A stretch of 64,000 bases of DNA from Suillus spraguei. Its lineage: Eukaryota > Basidiomycota > Agaricomycetes > Boletales > Suillaceae. A program made the translations under genes and the position numbers. The stretch is taken from positions 124,001 to 188,000 of the forward strand of contig JABCPU010000021.1 in the NCBI GenBank assembly GCA_016800925.1. The letters are read 5' to 3'. Each line of letters starts with the position of its first letter. The first letter of the stretch is position 1. The notes beneath the pieces were generated by a model that was given only the letters and a program-made list of their open reading frames with translations, was not told the DNA's origin and did not search any database. Positions 11,805 through 22,351 of this stretch are shown here, piece after piece.

Positions 11805-12480
11805 AGACTTTAGCCTGGCTAGTGTGGTTACCGCAACAGAATTGAAGTTTTCTCTTGGACTACGCAGGTTCGAAACCTGCTGAACTACAGTTTTTTTCTA
11901 TCAGAACGCACTTTGACATTCATTCATAGACGGTTTCTTCTGAAGTTTACCGCAACTGGTCTTAGTCAGGTGGTTGCCACAACAGAATCAAAATCTGTTT
12001 CTCTTGAACTGTGCAGGTTTGAAACACACCTTGACATTCACTCATGGATGGCTTCTTTAGAAGTTCATCGTAACTGGTCTTAGCTAAGCGGTTGCCACAA
12101 CAGAATCAAAATCTGTTAATCTTGAACTGGGCGGGCTCAAAACGTGCCGATGACGAGGTTTTTTCTATCAGAACACACTTTGATGTTCACTCGTGGACGG
12201 TTTCTTTGAAAGTTCACCGTAGCTGATGTTAGCCTGGTGGTTGCCACCACAGAATCAAAATCTGTTTCTCCTGGACTGTGCAGGTTCGAAACCTGCCGAC
12301 GACAAGGTTTTTTCTATCGGAACACACCTTGATATTCACCAGTGATGGTTTCTTTAGCAGTTCATTGTAACTAGTCTCACCCTGATGGTTACCACAACAG
12401 AATCAAAATCTCTTTCTCTTTCTTGGGTAGGTTCAAAACCTGCTGATGCCAGCATTTTTTTATCGGAACATACCTTGACA
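11805..12480 (+). repeat. Tandem array of five tRNA-like units (about 118-152 bp each)
   Basis: Five degenerate units begin near 11810, 11963, 12081, 12230 and 12377. The clearest (12230-12315) has an A-box-like TAGCCTGGTGG and a 5-bp stem ACAGA/TCTGT enclosing loop ATCAAAA (a CAA anticodon position). A 14-nt variable region follows, then a perfect T-arm GCAGG-TTCGAAA-CCTGC (B-box) and a TTTTTT run like a Pol III terminator. Units 2 and 3 keep the anticodon stem-loop exactly; unit 5 differs at the end of its 3' strand. I cannot build a proper acceptor or D stem, so these look like decayed tRNA-Leu(CAA)-like or tRNA-derived repeats rather than working tRNA genes. Confidence 0.55.
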
Positions 12481-12650
12481 TCCACTCATGGATGGTTTCC
12501 TTTAGAGGTACATCTTAACTGATCTTAGCCCCTGTGCAAATTGTTGATGCAACATTGATATTTACTCCATGGCGAGTCGTGCCTTCGGACACGTTCGAAA
12601 TACCAATTATATTGTGCTCTGCGTAAACCCCCTCCTCTGAGTCCTCTCAC

Positions 12651-12888
12651 TGTTGGATTATCAGGGGTCGAGGTACGAGCTCGACACTTATCGGGAATCT
12701 TCGGGATCAATGACGCATCAATGGCGCAATATTACCGGGCGTCGGCAGCATGGTTTTAGCGTTGACTGGCATATATAAGGAGGTATTTTTCTGTAGGAGT
12801 ACACTATGCGTTTGTCAGCGGGTTTACTGTAAAACCTGAGTTGGTATTACTTCGCAGAACGTGTCCGAGACTTGCGTGCAACTCAACA
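12651..12888. mobile_element. Solo LTR, internally deleted, target duplication CTCAC
   Basis: The segment begins TGTTGGATTATCAGG and ends GCAACTCAACA. It is flanked by the direct repeat CTCAC at 12646-12650 and 12889-12893. It is nearly identical at both ends to the 459-bp LTR at 44562-45020 but lacks about 220 bp of its middle. The break falls between GTCAG direct repeats, and a 12-base insertion near ATGACGCATCA is also present. TGTTG...CAACA termini and a 5-bp duplication are typical LTR features. It carries a TATATAAGGAGG promoter-like stretch. Confidence 0.85.
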
Positions 12889-12893
12889 CTCAC

Positions 12894-13091
12894 TACCTTG
12901 ATTGCAGTAGATCGCGTAGCCGGTGAAGCTTCCTCGGCGTTACACTGCCTTGGATAGCTATGAACTGACTTGCAAACTTCAAACTCAGCCTCCGTTGGTT
13001 GTTTCTTCGTGTATTCCTGAACAGCTTCAAAGAGTTCGTACATTGATAGGTTCTCGGTCAAATCGCAAGGCCTGCAGCCTCTGAGCTTCAC
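12894..13091 (-). pseudogene. Unrecognised open frame cut by the solo LTR
   Basis: A minus-strand frame reads KLRGCRPCDLTENLSMYELF and continues as a helical, acidic segment (EAVQEYTKKQPTEAEFEV) until it meets the LTR at 12888. Upstream, the same frame extends through QYTYPTDRIV to about 13130. Composition looks protein-like, but I recognise no family. It may be the remaining exon of a gene interrupted by the LTR. Confidence 0.3.
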
Positions 13092-13131
13092 AATTCTGTC
13101 AGTGGGATAAGTGTATTGGTTAATAACGTGC

Positions 13132-16100
13132 TCACGCTGCTTCCCTTTGCCAATGTAACTGGACTGACAGCGAGATTGTATACCGTGTGACCCGCGTCTA
13201 AGAAACTTATGTCTTATGCACGAACCTTTGAAGCCGTGCCGGAATTCATCACTATGCAGCTCAAGACACGTCCGGGGTCAGGAATTGGCGCGAGTCCGAC
13301 CATTACAGTCATCAACGGCTCATTGAGACACTACAGTTCATTGATACAAAACACGCCTCACACAACAACAACACGTTTTCTTCTCTCAAAAATGCTTGTG
13401 CGCATTTAGACAATATTTATCTTGCCCCCTACTCAAAACCCTAAATTTAGACAATTCTAAATTGTGTTCCACATTGCACAATAACAGTAAATCAGAGAGA
13501 CATGAAACTATTCAGGATTTATAGAAAATAGTTCTAGCTATTCAGAACATGTGTTACAATTGCATGAAGTTGAGAACAACATGTGTAGCAGAGGAATGTT
13601 TGTCGGCTAGTGGAAATGCTATTTGGTTTGATAGCAATTGATAACAAAATCTATTATTTGTTTGTACAAAATTACCTATTCAGTCAGGTGTCTCAGTGAG
13701 TGACATTAGGTCCCCTCATTGTTTCGAACGTCGAGCTCGAACTGTTGCATGTTTTTCTTTGAAAATTTAGGTGTGTTGTCTAGAGATAGGCTACTCGGTT
13801 GGAAAAATAAATTTGGGCCATTAGAAACAATTACAACACAATGACAACCAAAAAATAAATTTCCTGTCTCAAAGAGCTGTTAATGACTGTACCGATAGTA
13901 AGGTAGACGACATTGAAATTCAACCACATTTTGAGAGGCCATTTTGCACAACTTATTGCACTTTCCTCATCCACTTTCCAGACATTCTTTCTGCACCAAT
14001 CTGTTCCTACGACTTCTCTAGATAGATTGATGGTCTCAAATTTTCTCAAAACTAGAATTTGAGAGACTTATTTCCGCTTTTTTCCATTTCTTGTATTTCA
14101 TCTCCAAATTCATTTCTGACGTTATAGGTAGAAAATAAAATATTTGCCCTGTAGATTTGGCCACATCACGTGACTCCAAGCTAACCATATATGGTAATTT
14201 ACATAACATGTGACCTCAAGGTCAGCATTACTGGCCGGTAGTCAGTTGTAACTATACCCCTTTGATACTCTAAATACTATTTACTACATGGTTTTACAAG
14301 TGTAGTTGTATTATAAAAATTAATCTGATCAAGTGCTATTTTTTTCAATGTTGTCAAAGTGATTTTCAAAGCAAATATGTAGTTTTGAAATTTCGAGCTT
14401 TGAGATTTGGCCGTGGGAACGTCACGTGATCATGTGAGGCAGTGGTTGAATTTCATGTCGTCTACCTTAGTAAGTAACTGCACTTGTGACTTTTTGTGAC
14501 ACAAAATTATTGAGGTCTACCAACAAATAGTTCTAGACTAGAACAAACATTGATCGGACTTCAAAATACATCGCGGCAAATCGGCAAATCGAACCGTAAC
14601 CTATCGTCCACCATACGTTCAACCTTGATTTCCTTTCCTTCAAGAAAATCGCGCAAAGCAACGACAGCCCCCACCATTCTCCCATCTAATTCTCTGTCAC
14701 AACAGTTTGGGGCGAATGCAGCTACGTATTCTACCATTGGCGTTCGTCGTCGGTGCCCTTGATGAATGCACATCCAAAACTCTTGATCAACCCGCATTCG
14801 AATCCCTTGATGAAGACAAATACGAAAGCAAGTGAGCTTGCTGAATTCATATTCCTGTTGGCTCAAACTCTTTGCGCCACTGAACTGCATGTAACTCACA
14901 TTCTAATTGAAAGTCGCTCGGAAGGGTACATTCGTCAAGTCATGCAGAACGAACATGTTCACCCGCTAGTGGGCGATGCTGACCGACGAGGGGAAATAGT
15001 GGTTGCATAAATTGGACGTGCATGATTGGCTAGAGAAGCTGATAGAGACTGGCTGCTAACCGACAGGGGAGAAGAGTGGTTGCAGACCTGGGACGCGTTG
15101 ATTGGAGTAGGCTGGGAAAGACTGATTGTAGACCTGATCATATAGGAAGCGAAGGTTTGTCTGTTGTATAAAGGATGCATGCACATGAGTCTCGTGCATA
15201 TGGCACTGGAGAGACATCCATGTCGCGCAGTCTGCAGGGTCAGTGTTGGATGAGGGTAAGCAGCTTGGGTGTACATAGGTGTAACGTTTATCATGTACAC
15301 ACGTGAAAGTGTACGAACCGTCATGAGTCCTGACCTGACCTTTAAGCTTTTGGTTTATATCGAACAATTGGGTGCACCCTGAGCAAGTGCACATGTATTA
15401 ATATTTCGTAGCTTGAGGCTCGTGTGCTTGGGAGGTATGACTCGTATGAGATCGCAGCTCATGGTGGCGAACACCTTGTCGCAGTCCTCTAAGGCACATT
15501 GGGACAATAAAATTAGTGCAGATGGCTTGGATAGTCGAAATACCGCCAGAAGCACACGATTTAGCTCCACTGTTTATTGTCGAGAATGTGGAGCCACGGT
15601 GCTTGAGTGTGAGGGTCCAGGCTTCAAACTTTCTAGCTGATTGCTTGATTCCATATCAGGGCATTCTGACACGGGAAAGCGCAGGAAGATAGTTTTTTTG
15701 GTTGTTTGAAGATGGGATTCGCACGGAATCAGTGATGAAGACGCACTAGTAGGGACGCTGAGACCACTAGTTCAACGTAGTATGTCTTGAAACTTCAGGT
15801 GGCTATGTACTAAGGTTTCAAACTATCGGGATTCGGCATTTGCTGACCGTGTCAAAATTTTCATTTGTTCACCACCCTCAATCTGAGGGACTGTCATAGT
15901 ACTTACCGCGACGTCATCAAAAGCTCACTTGGCCACGTCAACTCGAATTTTGCTCTATCCTACTAGAAATCTTCAAATAAGTTATCAAGCAGTTCAATCA
16001 TTAACCGGAGGCTAGCAAGTAGTATGTAACGTTCACAGCCATTGATAGTTTCCTAGGCACGTCGGTACTATGTGACAGAGTTAACCGGAAGGCAGAGAAT

Positions 16101-16277
16101 GCTAGTAGCTATATAACTGTTCTTAACGCCTGCGCCATAATATTCGTTATCGTGGTTCCCCCGTTTCCTCATCCACTTGAGCACACTTTTTGTTTCTTTC
16201 GTCTTGGGTTACTACTTATATTTCTATGGTGTGCCGCAGGTCATCTACCTTTAAATCACCATCATCTATAGACATAT
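13132..16277. other. AT-rich gene-poor stretch with an inverted repeat and a short tandem duplication
   Basis: No gene is recognised. An inverted repeat of about 31 bp (core TAAGGTAGACGACAT...AATTCAACCAC) is present at about 13898-13930 and in reverse at about 14447-14475, so 560 bp are bracketed. A diverged tandem duplication of about 95 bp occurs at about 14980-15130 (repeated element ACCGAC-GGGGA-AA-AGTGGTTGCA). Short frames at 14753-15010 and 15056-15394 are not convincing. Confidence 0.4.
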
Positions 16278-16931
16278 ATGCCAGTCACGACCATGTCTCT
16301 CTGGATCTCAATATCTAACATTCTCTATTCAACTCGCAATACGAGAAAAGCGCCACTCATCCCAGAGGGTTTCGTTCTCGAAACACCTCCGGAGCTCAAA
16401 GCTACAGTAGTCCAGCTCAAGTCAGAGTCTCCAACATTCCACTCAACACTTCCCACTATTTCCCAATCACCAGTACCTTCGCCCGCGTCTTCCATCCTAG
16501 ACATACCCTTGGGGCCTGTCATTTCGACAGGGAACGATAGCACAGAAACCCTCGTCAATGTTGCTTCAAAGCCCGGGTCTCCGACTTCAATTCTCCAACT
16601 CTACCCCCTTGTTAACGAGGCTATGCAGATGCGACATGTATCGTTCGCAGATTGTGTTGCACCCTTGCGTCCCGTGGAGCCTCTCGATGTCACTGACATG
16701 GCTCAGGTCCTGTCTAATCCCTCCGCAGCCGCAGCAGGAACACCTGAGCGAGCAAAACCTCTCAGAGAGAACGTTCCTAACATGGAAAAGAAATCGAAGA
16801 GGAAGCGCATCCTGTGGAGGATGTCCTTGCTTGCCCCTCGCACATCTGGCACAAAGGCACGCCGCTTCTCGGTCACTGTCTTTTCCTCGCTGACGGATGT
16901 CACGAGTAAGCGGGCAAGCAAGCGGCCGTAG
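16278..16931 (+). CDS. Hypothetical protein, 217 residues
   Basis: A single uninterrupted frame starts at ATG 16278, preceded by TATA-like ATAGACATATATG, and ends at TAG 16931. The protein is Ser/Pro/Thr-rich through residues about 30-100 (FHSTLPTISQSPVPSPASS). A central motif is MRHVSFADCVAPLRPVEPLD, followed by a strongly basic patch EKKSKRKR and a basic C-terminus. No transmembrane segment or known domain is seen. The basic patch could serve nuclear targeting. Codon choice (C-ending) resembles the well-supported genes in this window. Likely a real, lineage-restricted gene. Confidence 0.55.
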   Translation: MPVTTMSLWISISNILYSTRNTRKAPLIPEGFVLETPPELKATVVQLKSESPTFHSTLPTISQSPVPSPASSILDIPLGPVISTGNDSTETLVNVASKPGSPTSILQLYPLVNEAMQMRHVSFADCVAPLRPVEPLDVTDMAQVLSNPSAAAAGTPERAKPLRENVPNMEKKSKRKRILWRMSLLAPRTSGTKARRFSVTVFSSLTDVTSKRASKRP

Positions 16932-17189
16932 ACCGCCCAGTCTAGGGAAAAGGACTCAGGAATCGCGATAGCCTACGAAGTGAATCCCGCGGAAACTAGG
17001 AAGGTTCATCGATATTTGAGATATGGTTTGGTATTACACACTTGTTTTGTTGTATGCTATCCTATGATATTTACATATAATTTCCGAGTCTGACTCACTA
17101 ATTATGTATGTTCTATGACATATAGCCTTATTCTGAACTACTTTGGTTTAAATCAGGATCTACGCAATGGTTTAGTATATGCAACATTC

Positions 17190-17880
17190 ATGCTATGTCG
17201 GGACATTGTAATCATATATTATAGCATAGTTCCCGGAAAGTGTGGTATACACGATTGGCATACGAATACTATCGTGTAGCCGCACGCGTCCTGGTTCGCT
17301 GTGTATATTGACTACTGTTCCAGATTCGTTCCCCATACTGCCGAAATATCCAGGGTTTGCAGGTACAATCAACAGGGCCCGGGCTGACAAGAGAAGAAAC
17401 AAGAATGCATCACGGTTGCTGCGACTGCAAGAACGGTAAAGTTCCCGAGCTGTACATCGCTGGAGGAAATAATAGAAGTCCGAAGCCAGCTAATGACCGC
17501 AGAAAACGGATCGCGGCTAGCGCTGATCACAAAGGCGTTAAATAGGTATGATCGAATACAGAAGAAAAGCAGAAGTGGCATGGAGCGGAACGCCACCAGA
17601 AATGTAGAGCTGTGTGCATTAGAAATGTAAGACAGTGCCTGCTCCCACAAGAGAGATACCCTGTCGAAGCGTCATTAGAGGAACAATGACGAAATGAAGC
17701 TAATGATATCTGGAACTATCCAGCGAATATCGCATGGGCCAGGGCCCTCCAGCCTGTAATCAAGCACCCTGTTGACTTGGAAGTGGTAGAGATCCGCAGA
17801 ACATAGCAAAGATAATCATGCTGAACGCAATCTGAAATCGACTCTCCAAGACCCACCGTTTATATTGAAATAAGTATAAA
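17190..17880 (-). other. Possible small minus-strand gene, low support
   Basis: A TATAAA at about 17865 (minus strand) is followed by ATGATTATCTTTGC, and short frames end at 17193. One frame (PANPGYFGSMGNESGTVV...) looks protein-like, and an acceptor-like TTCTTCTCTTGTCAG precedes it. I could not join these exons into one convincing reading frame, so it is recorded only as a candidate. Confidence 0.2.
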
Positions 17881-17981
17881 CCTTGTTTGGTGTTGTCGCA
17901 TTGGAATGAGATGATCCAAGCAATTCTAAGCCAAGTTCCATGCAGCGAAGGCCGACGATTTCTGCCTGTTACTGCTGCATG

Positions 17982-18004
17982 TCCTTTTTTTTTTTTTTTT
18001 TTTT
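17982..18004. repeat. Homopolymer T run
   Basis: About 22 consecutive T bases. It could be a decayed poly(A) tail of an inserted cDNA on the minus strand or simple slippage; no target duplication was identified. Confidence 0.8.
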
Positions 18005-18257
18005 ATAATCAGTGTTTATTGTCCGTTGGGGCTATGCCCTATGGTAGACAAAACCTACAGGTATGTACTTGTTCGTATGTATTAATTATCAAGCATATTT
18101 TTGTGATGCACGATCATTGGTCCAGGTGTGAAACGAGGACTGGTAAGGCCAGCTAAAGGCGATAGGGGTTTATGGGCTCATTCTTCTTCTTTGTCGTCTG
18201 CAGGGGGTGTAACATCTCCAAAGATTTGTTCCAGTCGGTGCGTGCTCGCTATGTATA

Positions 18258-18425
18258 GTGCTGCCGCGGTCCGGTTCCGTTCGGTTCAGAGGTGGTTGGA
18301 CGAGAACCAAAAACCGGACCAAGGTTCGGTTCTAGTTATTTCAACGAACCTTAGACCGAACCTTTGCGAACGGTTCGCAGCGGTCAGGTTTGGTTTTTTT
18401 CTCTGTCTGAACGCGAACTGAACGC
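18258..18425. repeat. Low-complexity GGTTCGGTT/AACCGAACC-rich segment
   Basis: The segment is built from variants of CGGTTC and GAACCG in both orientations (CCGGTTCCGTTCGGTTC, CGAACCTTAGACCGAACC, CGAACGGTTCGC). It can form many short hairpins. No gene is supported; it abuts the left end of the MITE at 18442. Confidence 0.5.
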
Positions 18426-18674
18426 AAAAAAATTACAGCCACATCAGGAAATTCACACATTCCTTGACGCGCCCTTATGCGGACTTATTTACACTTAACT
18501 GCCTTGGTGAAATTGAATCTACTTGTCCAAAATTTCAATGTGAATGAATTCAGAAAAAAAAAAGTTGAGATATATTAATATACATGTTTTATTGTATTTC
18601 GCACTCAAAAAATATAAGATATGCCAGGTGAATGATGTGAGAGAGAGCAAACAAGTTTTGAGATAAGTGAGTTA

Positions 18675-20292
18675 CAGTGGCTCAAAAAACTGTCCGCATG
18701 TTTTGACATTTTTCACTATCTATGATATTGTGTGAGAATGAACAAATTCCTCAAGGACATACTTATACCACATTGTAGTATGGCTTCAGGGCTTTTATTT
18801 GAGCCCTACACTGTGGGAATCGGCGGAGATATGGTGGAGATATAAGGCTTATAAAATGATGACTCATGTGGACAGTTTTTTGAGTGTATATTAAAACTAT
18901 ATAAATCATTATTTATGACACCATAAAAATCATGCCACTATTATATAAATTATAAAGTGGTGTCATTATGTTATTTTATGACTATATCTAACTATATAAA
19001 CCAGAATATCTCATGTATCATAGTCATAATCACCATGAAAGCCATCTCCTCTGCTCAAAGAGATAATATCCTCTCTCTGTCTTATGCTGGCCTCTCTGCT
19101 CGCCAAATTTCCTCTAGAACTGGAGTATGCAAGTCCACTGTGGCCAAGTTCATCAAAGAAAGCCACCCAGACAAGGAAAACTCTTGTGGAGGACGTCCAT
19201 CCAAGCTTACCTCTACTGACAAAAGGGCTATTATCCAACATATCACTACAGGAAAGGCTGATAATGCTGTCCAAGCCACCCATTATATCAATTCCACCAT
19301 CACTACCCCTGTCTCTTCACAAACTGTGAGGAATGTTCTCAAGGCAGCTCATCTCAAGGCAGTAACAAAGAAGAAAAAGCCTCTTCTCTCCATCAAACAT
19401 AGGCAGAGAAGACTAGCCTTTGCCTTGGCTCATCAACACTGGACTGTAGAGGACTGGAAGCGTGTTATATGGTCAGATGAGACCAAAATCAATAGGATTG
19501 GGTCAGATGGGAAGGTGTATGTATGGAAAAAGAAGGGAGATGGCCTAACAGACAGAGAGGTTAATGGGACTGTCAAGTTTGGAGGAGGTTCTTTAATGGT
19601 ATGGGGCTGTATGGGATGGAATGGTGTGGGAATGCTTGCTGAGGTTGAGGGGAAGATGAATGCTGAGCAGTATGTGGACATTTTAAATGACCACTTGCTG
19701 CCTAGCTTGGCAGAATCAGGGATTGATGAAGAAGATATCATTTTCCAACAGGATAATGATCCCAAGCACACATCCAGAAGAGCTAGGGAATGGTTTGAAG
19801 AACATAACATCAATGTTCTTGACTGGCCAGCACAGTCTCCTGATGTCAATGTCATTGAACATCTCTGGGGAACACTCAAGAAAAAGCTTCAAGCCTATGA
19901 AAACCCCCCTAAAGGAGTATGGGAGCTTTGGGAGAGAGTAGCAGTGGAATGGGGGAAGATCACAGCTGAGGATTGCCAGAAATTAATTGAGAGTATGCCT
20001 AGAAGGATAGAGGCAGTAATTAAAGCCAAGGGAGGTCATACAAAATACTAGAATACCTGGTTATTACTGTAAAATACTTGAGTCAAAAAACTGTCCGCAT
20101 GAGTCACCATTTTGTGAGCCTTGTATCTCCACCATATCTCCACCGATTCCCACGGTGTAGGGCTCAAATGAAAGCCCTGAAGCCATACTACAATGTGGTA
20201 TAAGCATGTTTTTGAGGCATTTGTTTGTTCTCACACAATATTATAGATAGTGAAAAATGCCAAAACATGCGGACAGTTTTTTTGAGCCACTG
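18675..20292 (+). mobile_element. Tc1-family DNA transposon, 1618 bp, TA duplication
   Basis: The ends are CAGTGGCTCAAAAAACTG and its reverse complement, flanked by TA at 18673-18674 and 20293-20294. The terminal inverted repeats are unusually long, about 213 bp each (18675-18887 and 20079-20292), at roughly 90 percent identity by eye. Inside each, the motif CTCAAAAAACTGTCC recurs in the opposite orientation near the inner edge (about 18870 and 20083). The transposase frame is uninterrupted. The element may be competent or only recently silenced. Confidence 0.92.
19035..20051 (+). CDS. Tc1-type DD34E transposase, 338 residues
   Basis: This is a cut-and-paste transposase. The N-terminus (residues about 5-110) has two helix-turn-helix units (LSYAGLSARQISSRTGVCKSTV and a second one through VSSQTVRNVLKAA). 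It has a basic linker GGRPSKL and a catalytic core with D148 (IWSDETK), D240 (FQQDNDPKHTS) and E275 (NVIEHLWG). The spacing of 34 residues between the last two is the Tc1 hallmark. The start at 19035 gives the family's usual length; the frame is open to an ATG at 18978 and could add 19 residues. No stop or frameshift is present, unlike the other transposon genes in the window. Confidence 0.93.
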   Translation: MKAISSAQRDNILSLSYAGLSARQISSRTGVCKSTVAKFIKESHPDKENSCGGRPSKLTSTDKRAIIQHITTGKADNAVQATHYINSTITTPVSSQTVRNVLKAAHLKAVTKKKKPLLSIKHRQRRLAFALAHQHWTVEDWKRVIWSDETKINRIGSDGKVYVWKKKGDGLTDREVNGTVKFGGGSLMVWGCMGWNGVGMLAEVEGKMNAEQYVDILNDHLLPSLAESGIDEEDIIFQQDNDPKHTSRRAREWFEEHNINVLDWPAQSPDVNVIEHLWGTLKKKLQAYENPPKGVWELWERVAVEWGKITAEDCQKLIESMPRRIEAVIKAKGGHTKY

Positions 20293-20458
20293 TAAGCTGA
20301 TTAAGCATGTTAAGGAATGTGTGAATTTCCTGATGCAGGAAAAAAAAACATAGCAAGATATTTGTACTCGTAGTTACATGTCCAACGAAGCCGCATGTCC
20401 CTCAGCCTCTACTTCTGCAGAAAGGTGCCCATTCCTATATGCTCCCTTCAGTAGTCGA

Positions 20459-20548
20459 TCAGCAAAAGAATAGTCTAAAAAATATAGCACGTACCTGCTC
20501 AATGAGGGCAAGAGCTTTGCCAAGTGAATCACCGGTATCGAATAAGGT

Positions 20549-20586
<38 letters not shown>

Positions 20587-22297
20587 TACTGACATCCATG
20601 GAAGAAAGCTGTTTATTTAAGGTGTCAAGGTCAGCGTCGTTGCCATTATCAAGCGCTTGTCGAATTTTCTTCATGAGAGCAGCTTGAGGTGTGGGGGCGA
20701 CGGCATCAACGAAGTGGCGTGCTGTGAGATTTAAAAAAAAAAAAAAAAATAAGATTCCCGCGATCCAACGATTAACGGCTGCGTTTGGCTGAATGTCAGG
20801 GTTATTGAGCATACCCTTAATATATTTTGCGTCAACTTCGATAATATAATTCTTGATTCTGATCGTCCAGACTTTGGTAGCTTTGAGTGCGCGAAATAGA
20901 CCATAAAGTTCGATTTTTGCTTGTGAGTAGCAAGATTCTCAGTCATTCCAAGTAATCGAGCTGAAACGAGATGGTCAACGACGATTTTCGTTGTCGAGCT
21001 GAAGCAGAATCCAACTGCAGGCAATATGGGAGGAGTCGACGGCTAGAATGACGGGATTAGAGCTATGATAATTGATGGGTCGAATAGCGGGTGAATTAAT
21101 AATAGCGTGTTTAAGGGTGTTCATGGAAGTCTGCACATTTTCGTCCCAAACAAAAGGCACAGCATTGCGAGTGAGATTAGTAAGCGGGCGTGCGAGTAGG
21201 GCGTAGTTCTTAATCCAGTTGCGGACTGTTCCTGCAGTGCCTAAAAATCCATGGACTTCAGATCGTGTCGTGCAGGGAGGCCAGTTCTTGATCTTGATGA
21301 CTTTCGAGTCATCGGGAATGCGTCCCTCATAAGTACAGTGCTGGCCGACGACGATAACCTCAGGTACACAAATAAAAAGCTTCTTTGCCAAGACCGTGGC
21401 TCCTGCATGCTTAAGACGGTGTAAAACTCTATTCACGTCTAAGCAGTGCTCCCAAATGAATCGTCGAATGCCGGAATTCTCGGGAATGGTCTCAAAAGTG
21501 CCGTCCGAGAGCTCATATCGTGTGCGAGAGCCGAGAACATTAACATCATCTTGAAAATTTGGTGCGATATCGATTTTGTGTTGAAGGATGAATGCGACAT
21601 CATTTTGAAAGACTGCGGGAGAATCTGTCCATCTTATAGGTAATGCAGTGAGTCGAAAAGTGCCGAGAGGTGTCTGGAAGGTGGTAAGGTCCCGAGATTC
21701 TTCAGCTAAGGCTCGGTGATCAAAACCGACGAATAGGTCCATCATGGTATAGATTGAGCGACCAGCTGACTGCTCTGTGAACAGCTCGACGTAAGGGAGA
21801 GTGGCTGCATCCTTAACTGTGATTGCATTAAGGGGCTGGAGGTTATGAACGATTCGAATCGAGCTGTTTTTCTTTGAAACGCAAAACCAACTCGACTGGT
21901 ATGAGCTGTTTGATGGTTCGTAGATCCCTGACGCAATTTTCGACTTAATGAGGGCAATGACTTCGTCGTGGATTCCTGGTGGGATAGGTGGTTGACGATG
22001 GACCCAGGGAGTATGCTCTATGGTTGGAATGATAACAGGTGGGAAATAATCATCGCGGAAACGCCCTTTCTCGGTCTCGTCCCATGCTAGCGCTGACTCA
22101 TTGAGAGATAGGACATGGGCCGCTAATTTTTGCTCTTCGGGCCATAGGAAAGAGTTTTGAAATATTCCGAGGTCGTCAATGCGTTCTGTAGTGAGCCGGG
22201 TGCCTGAAATGAAGTCTGGAGGGTTCATAGAGACTGTGGGAAGGGAAAGAAGGGGATCTTCGGGGAAACGACGGATGATATGAGCATGGGCAGGCAT
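20459..22297 (-). pseudogene. pol: Retrotransposon 1 reverse transcriptase and RNase H
   Basis: The 440-codon frame 20975-22297 carries the reverse transcriptase domain. Visible motifs include SSYQSSWFCVSKK, IRIVHNLQPLNA, the MMDLFVGFDHR catalytic Asp region, FQTPLGTFRLTALP and FQDD at the usual F/Y-x-D-D site. RNase H begins (ILAVDSSHIACSWILLQ), then the frame shifts near 20975-21024 and again near 20800. The later part reads LNNPDIQPNAAVNRWIAGI, a known RNase H to integrase linker signature. An Asp run follows and the gene ends without an integrase. Confidence 0.85.
20548..20587. repeat. CGT trinucleotide microsatellite
   Basis: About 13 uninterrupted CGT units, read on the minus strand as a run of Asp codons inside the retrotransposon frame at 20459-20812. 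Confidence 0.9.
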
Positions 22298-22351
22298 GGT
22301 TGTTGCAACAGGCTTGATTCGATTGGCGACCTTTTTGTAAGCAAGGACTTG

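Larger units (their letters stand above)
18442..20335. mobile_element. MITE (about 274 bp) interrupted by a Tc1 element
   Basis: The left part, 18442-18674, and right part, 20295-20335, together match the uninterrupted 263-bp element at 42076-42338. It has terminal inverted repeats of about 27 bp starting CATCAGGAAATTCACACATT. The interior is AT-rich with GATATATTAATATACATG and carries no frame. The Tc1 insertion sits at TA 18673-18674, duplicated at 20293-20294. No convincing target duplication of the MITE itself was found, so its superfamily is open. Confidence 0.8.

Noticed and set aside
11805..12480. Annotating five functional tRNA-Leu(CAA) genes
   Set aside because: Anticodon and T arms fit, but no unit offers a proper acceptor stem or canonical D arm, and units 1, 2, 3 and 5 have damaged arms. 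Reported as tRNA-like repeats instead.
16325..16921. Antisense frames in the hypothetical gene at 16278-16931
   Set aside because: They are shadows of the plus-strand frame, which is longer and has a start context and C-ending codon bias.
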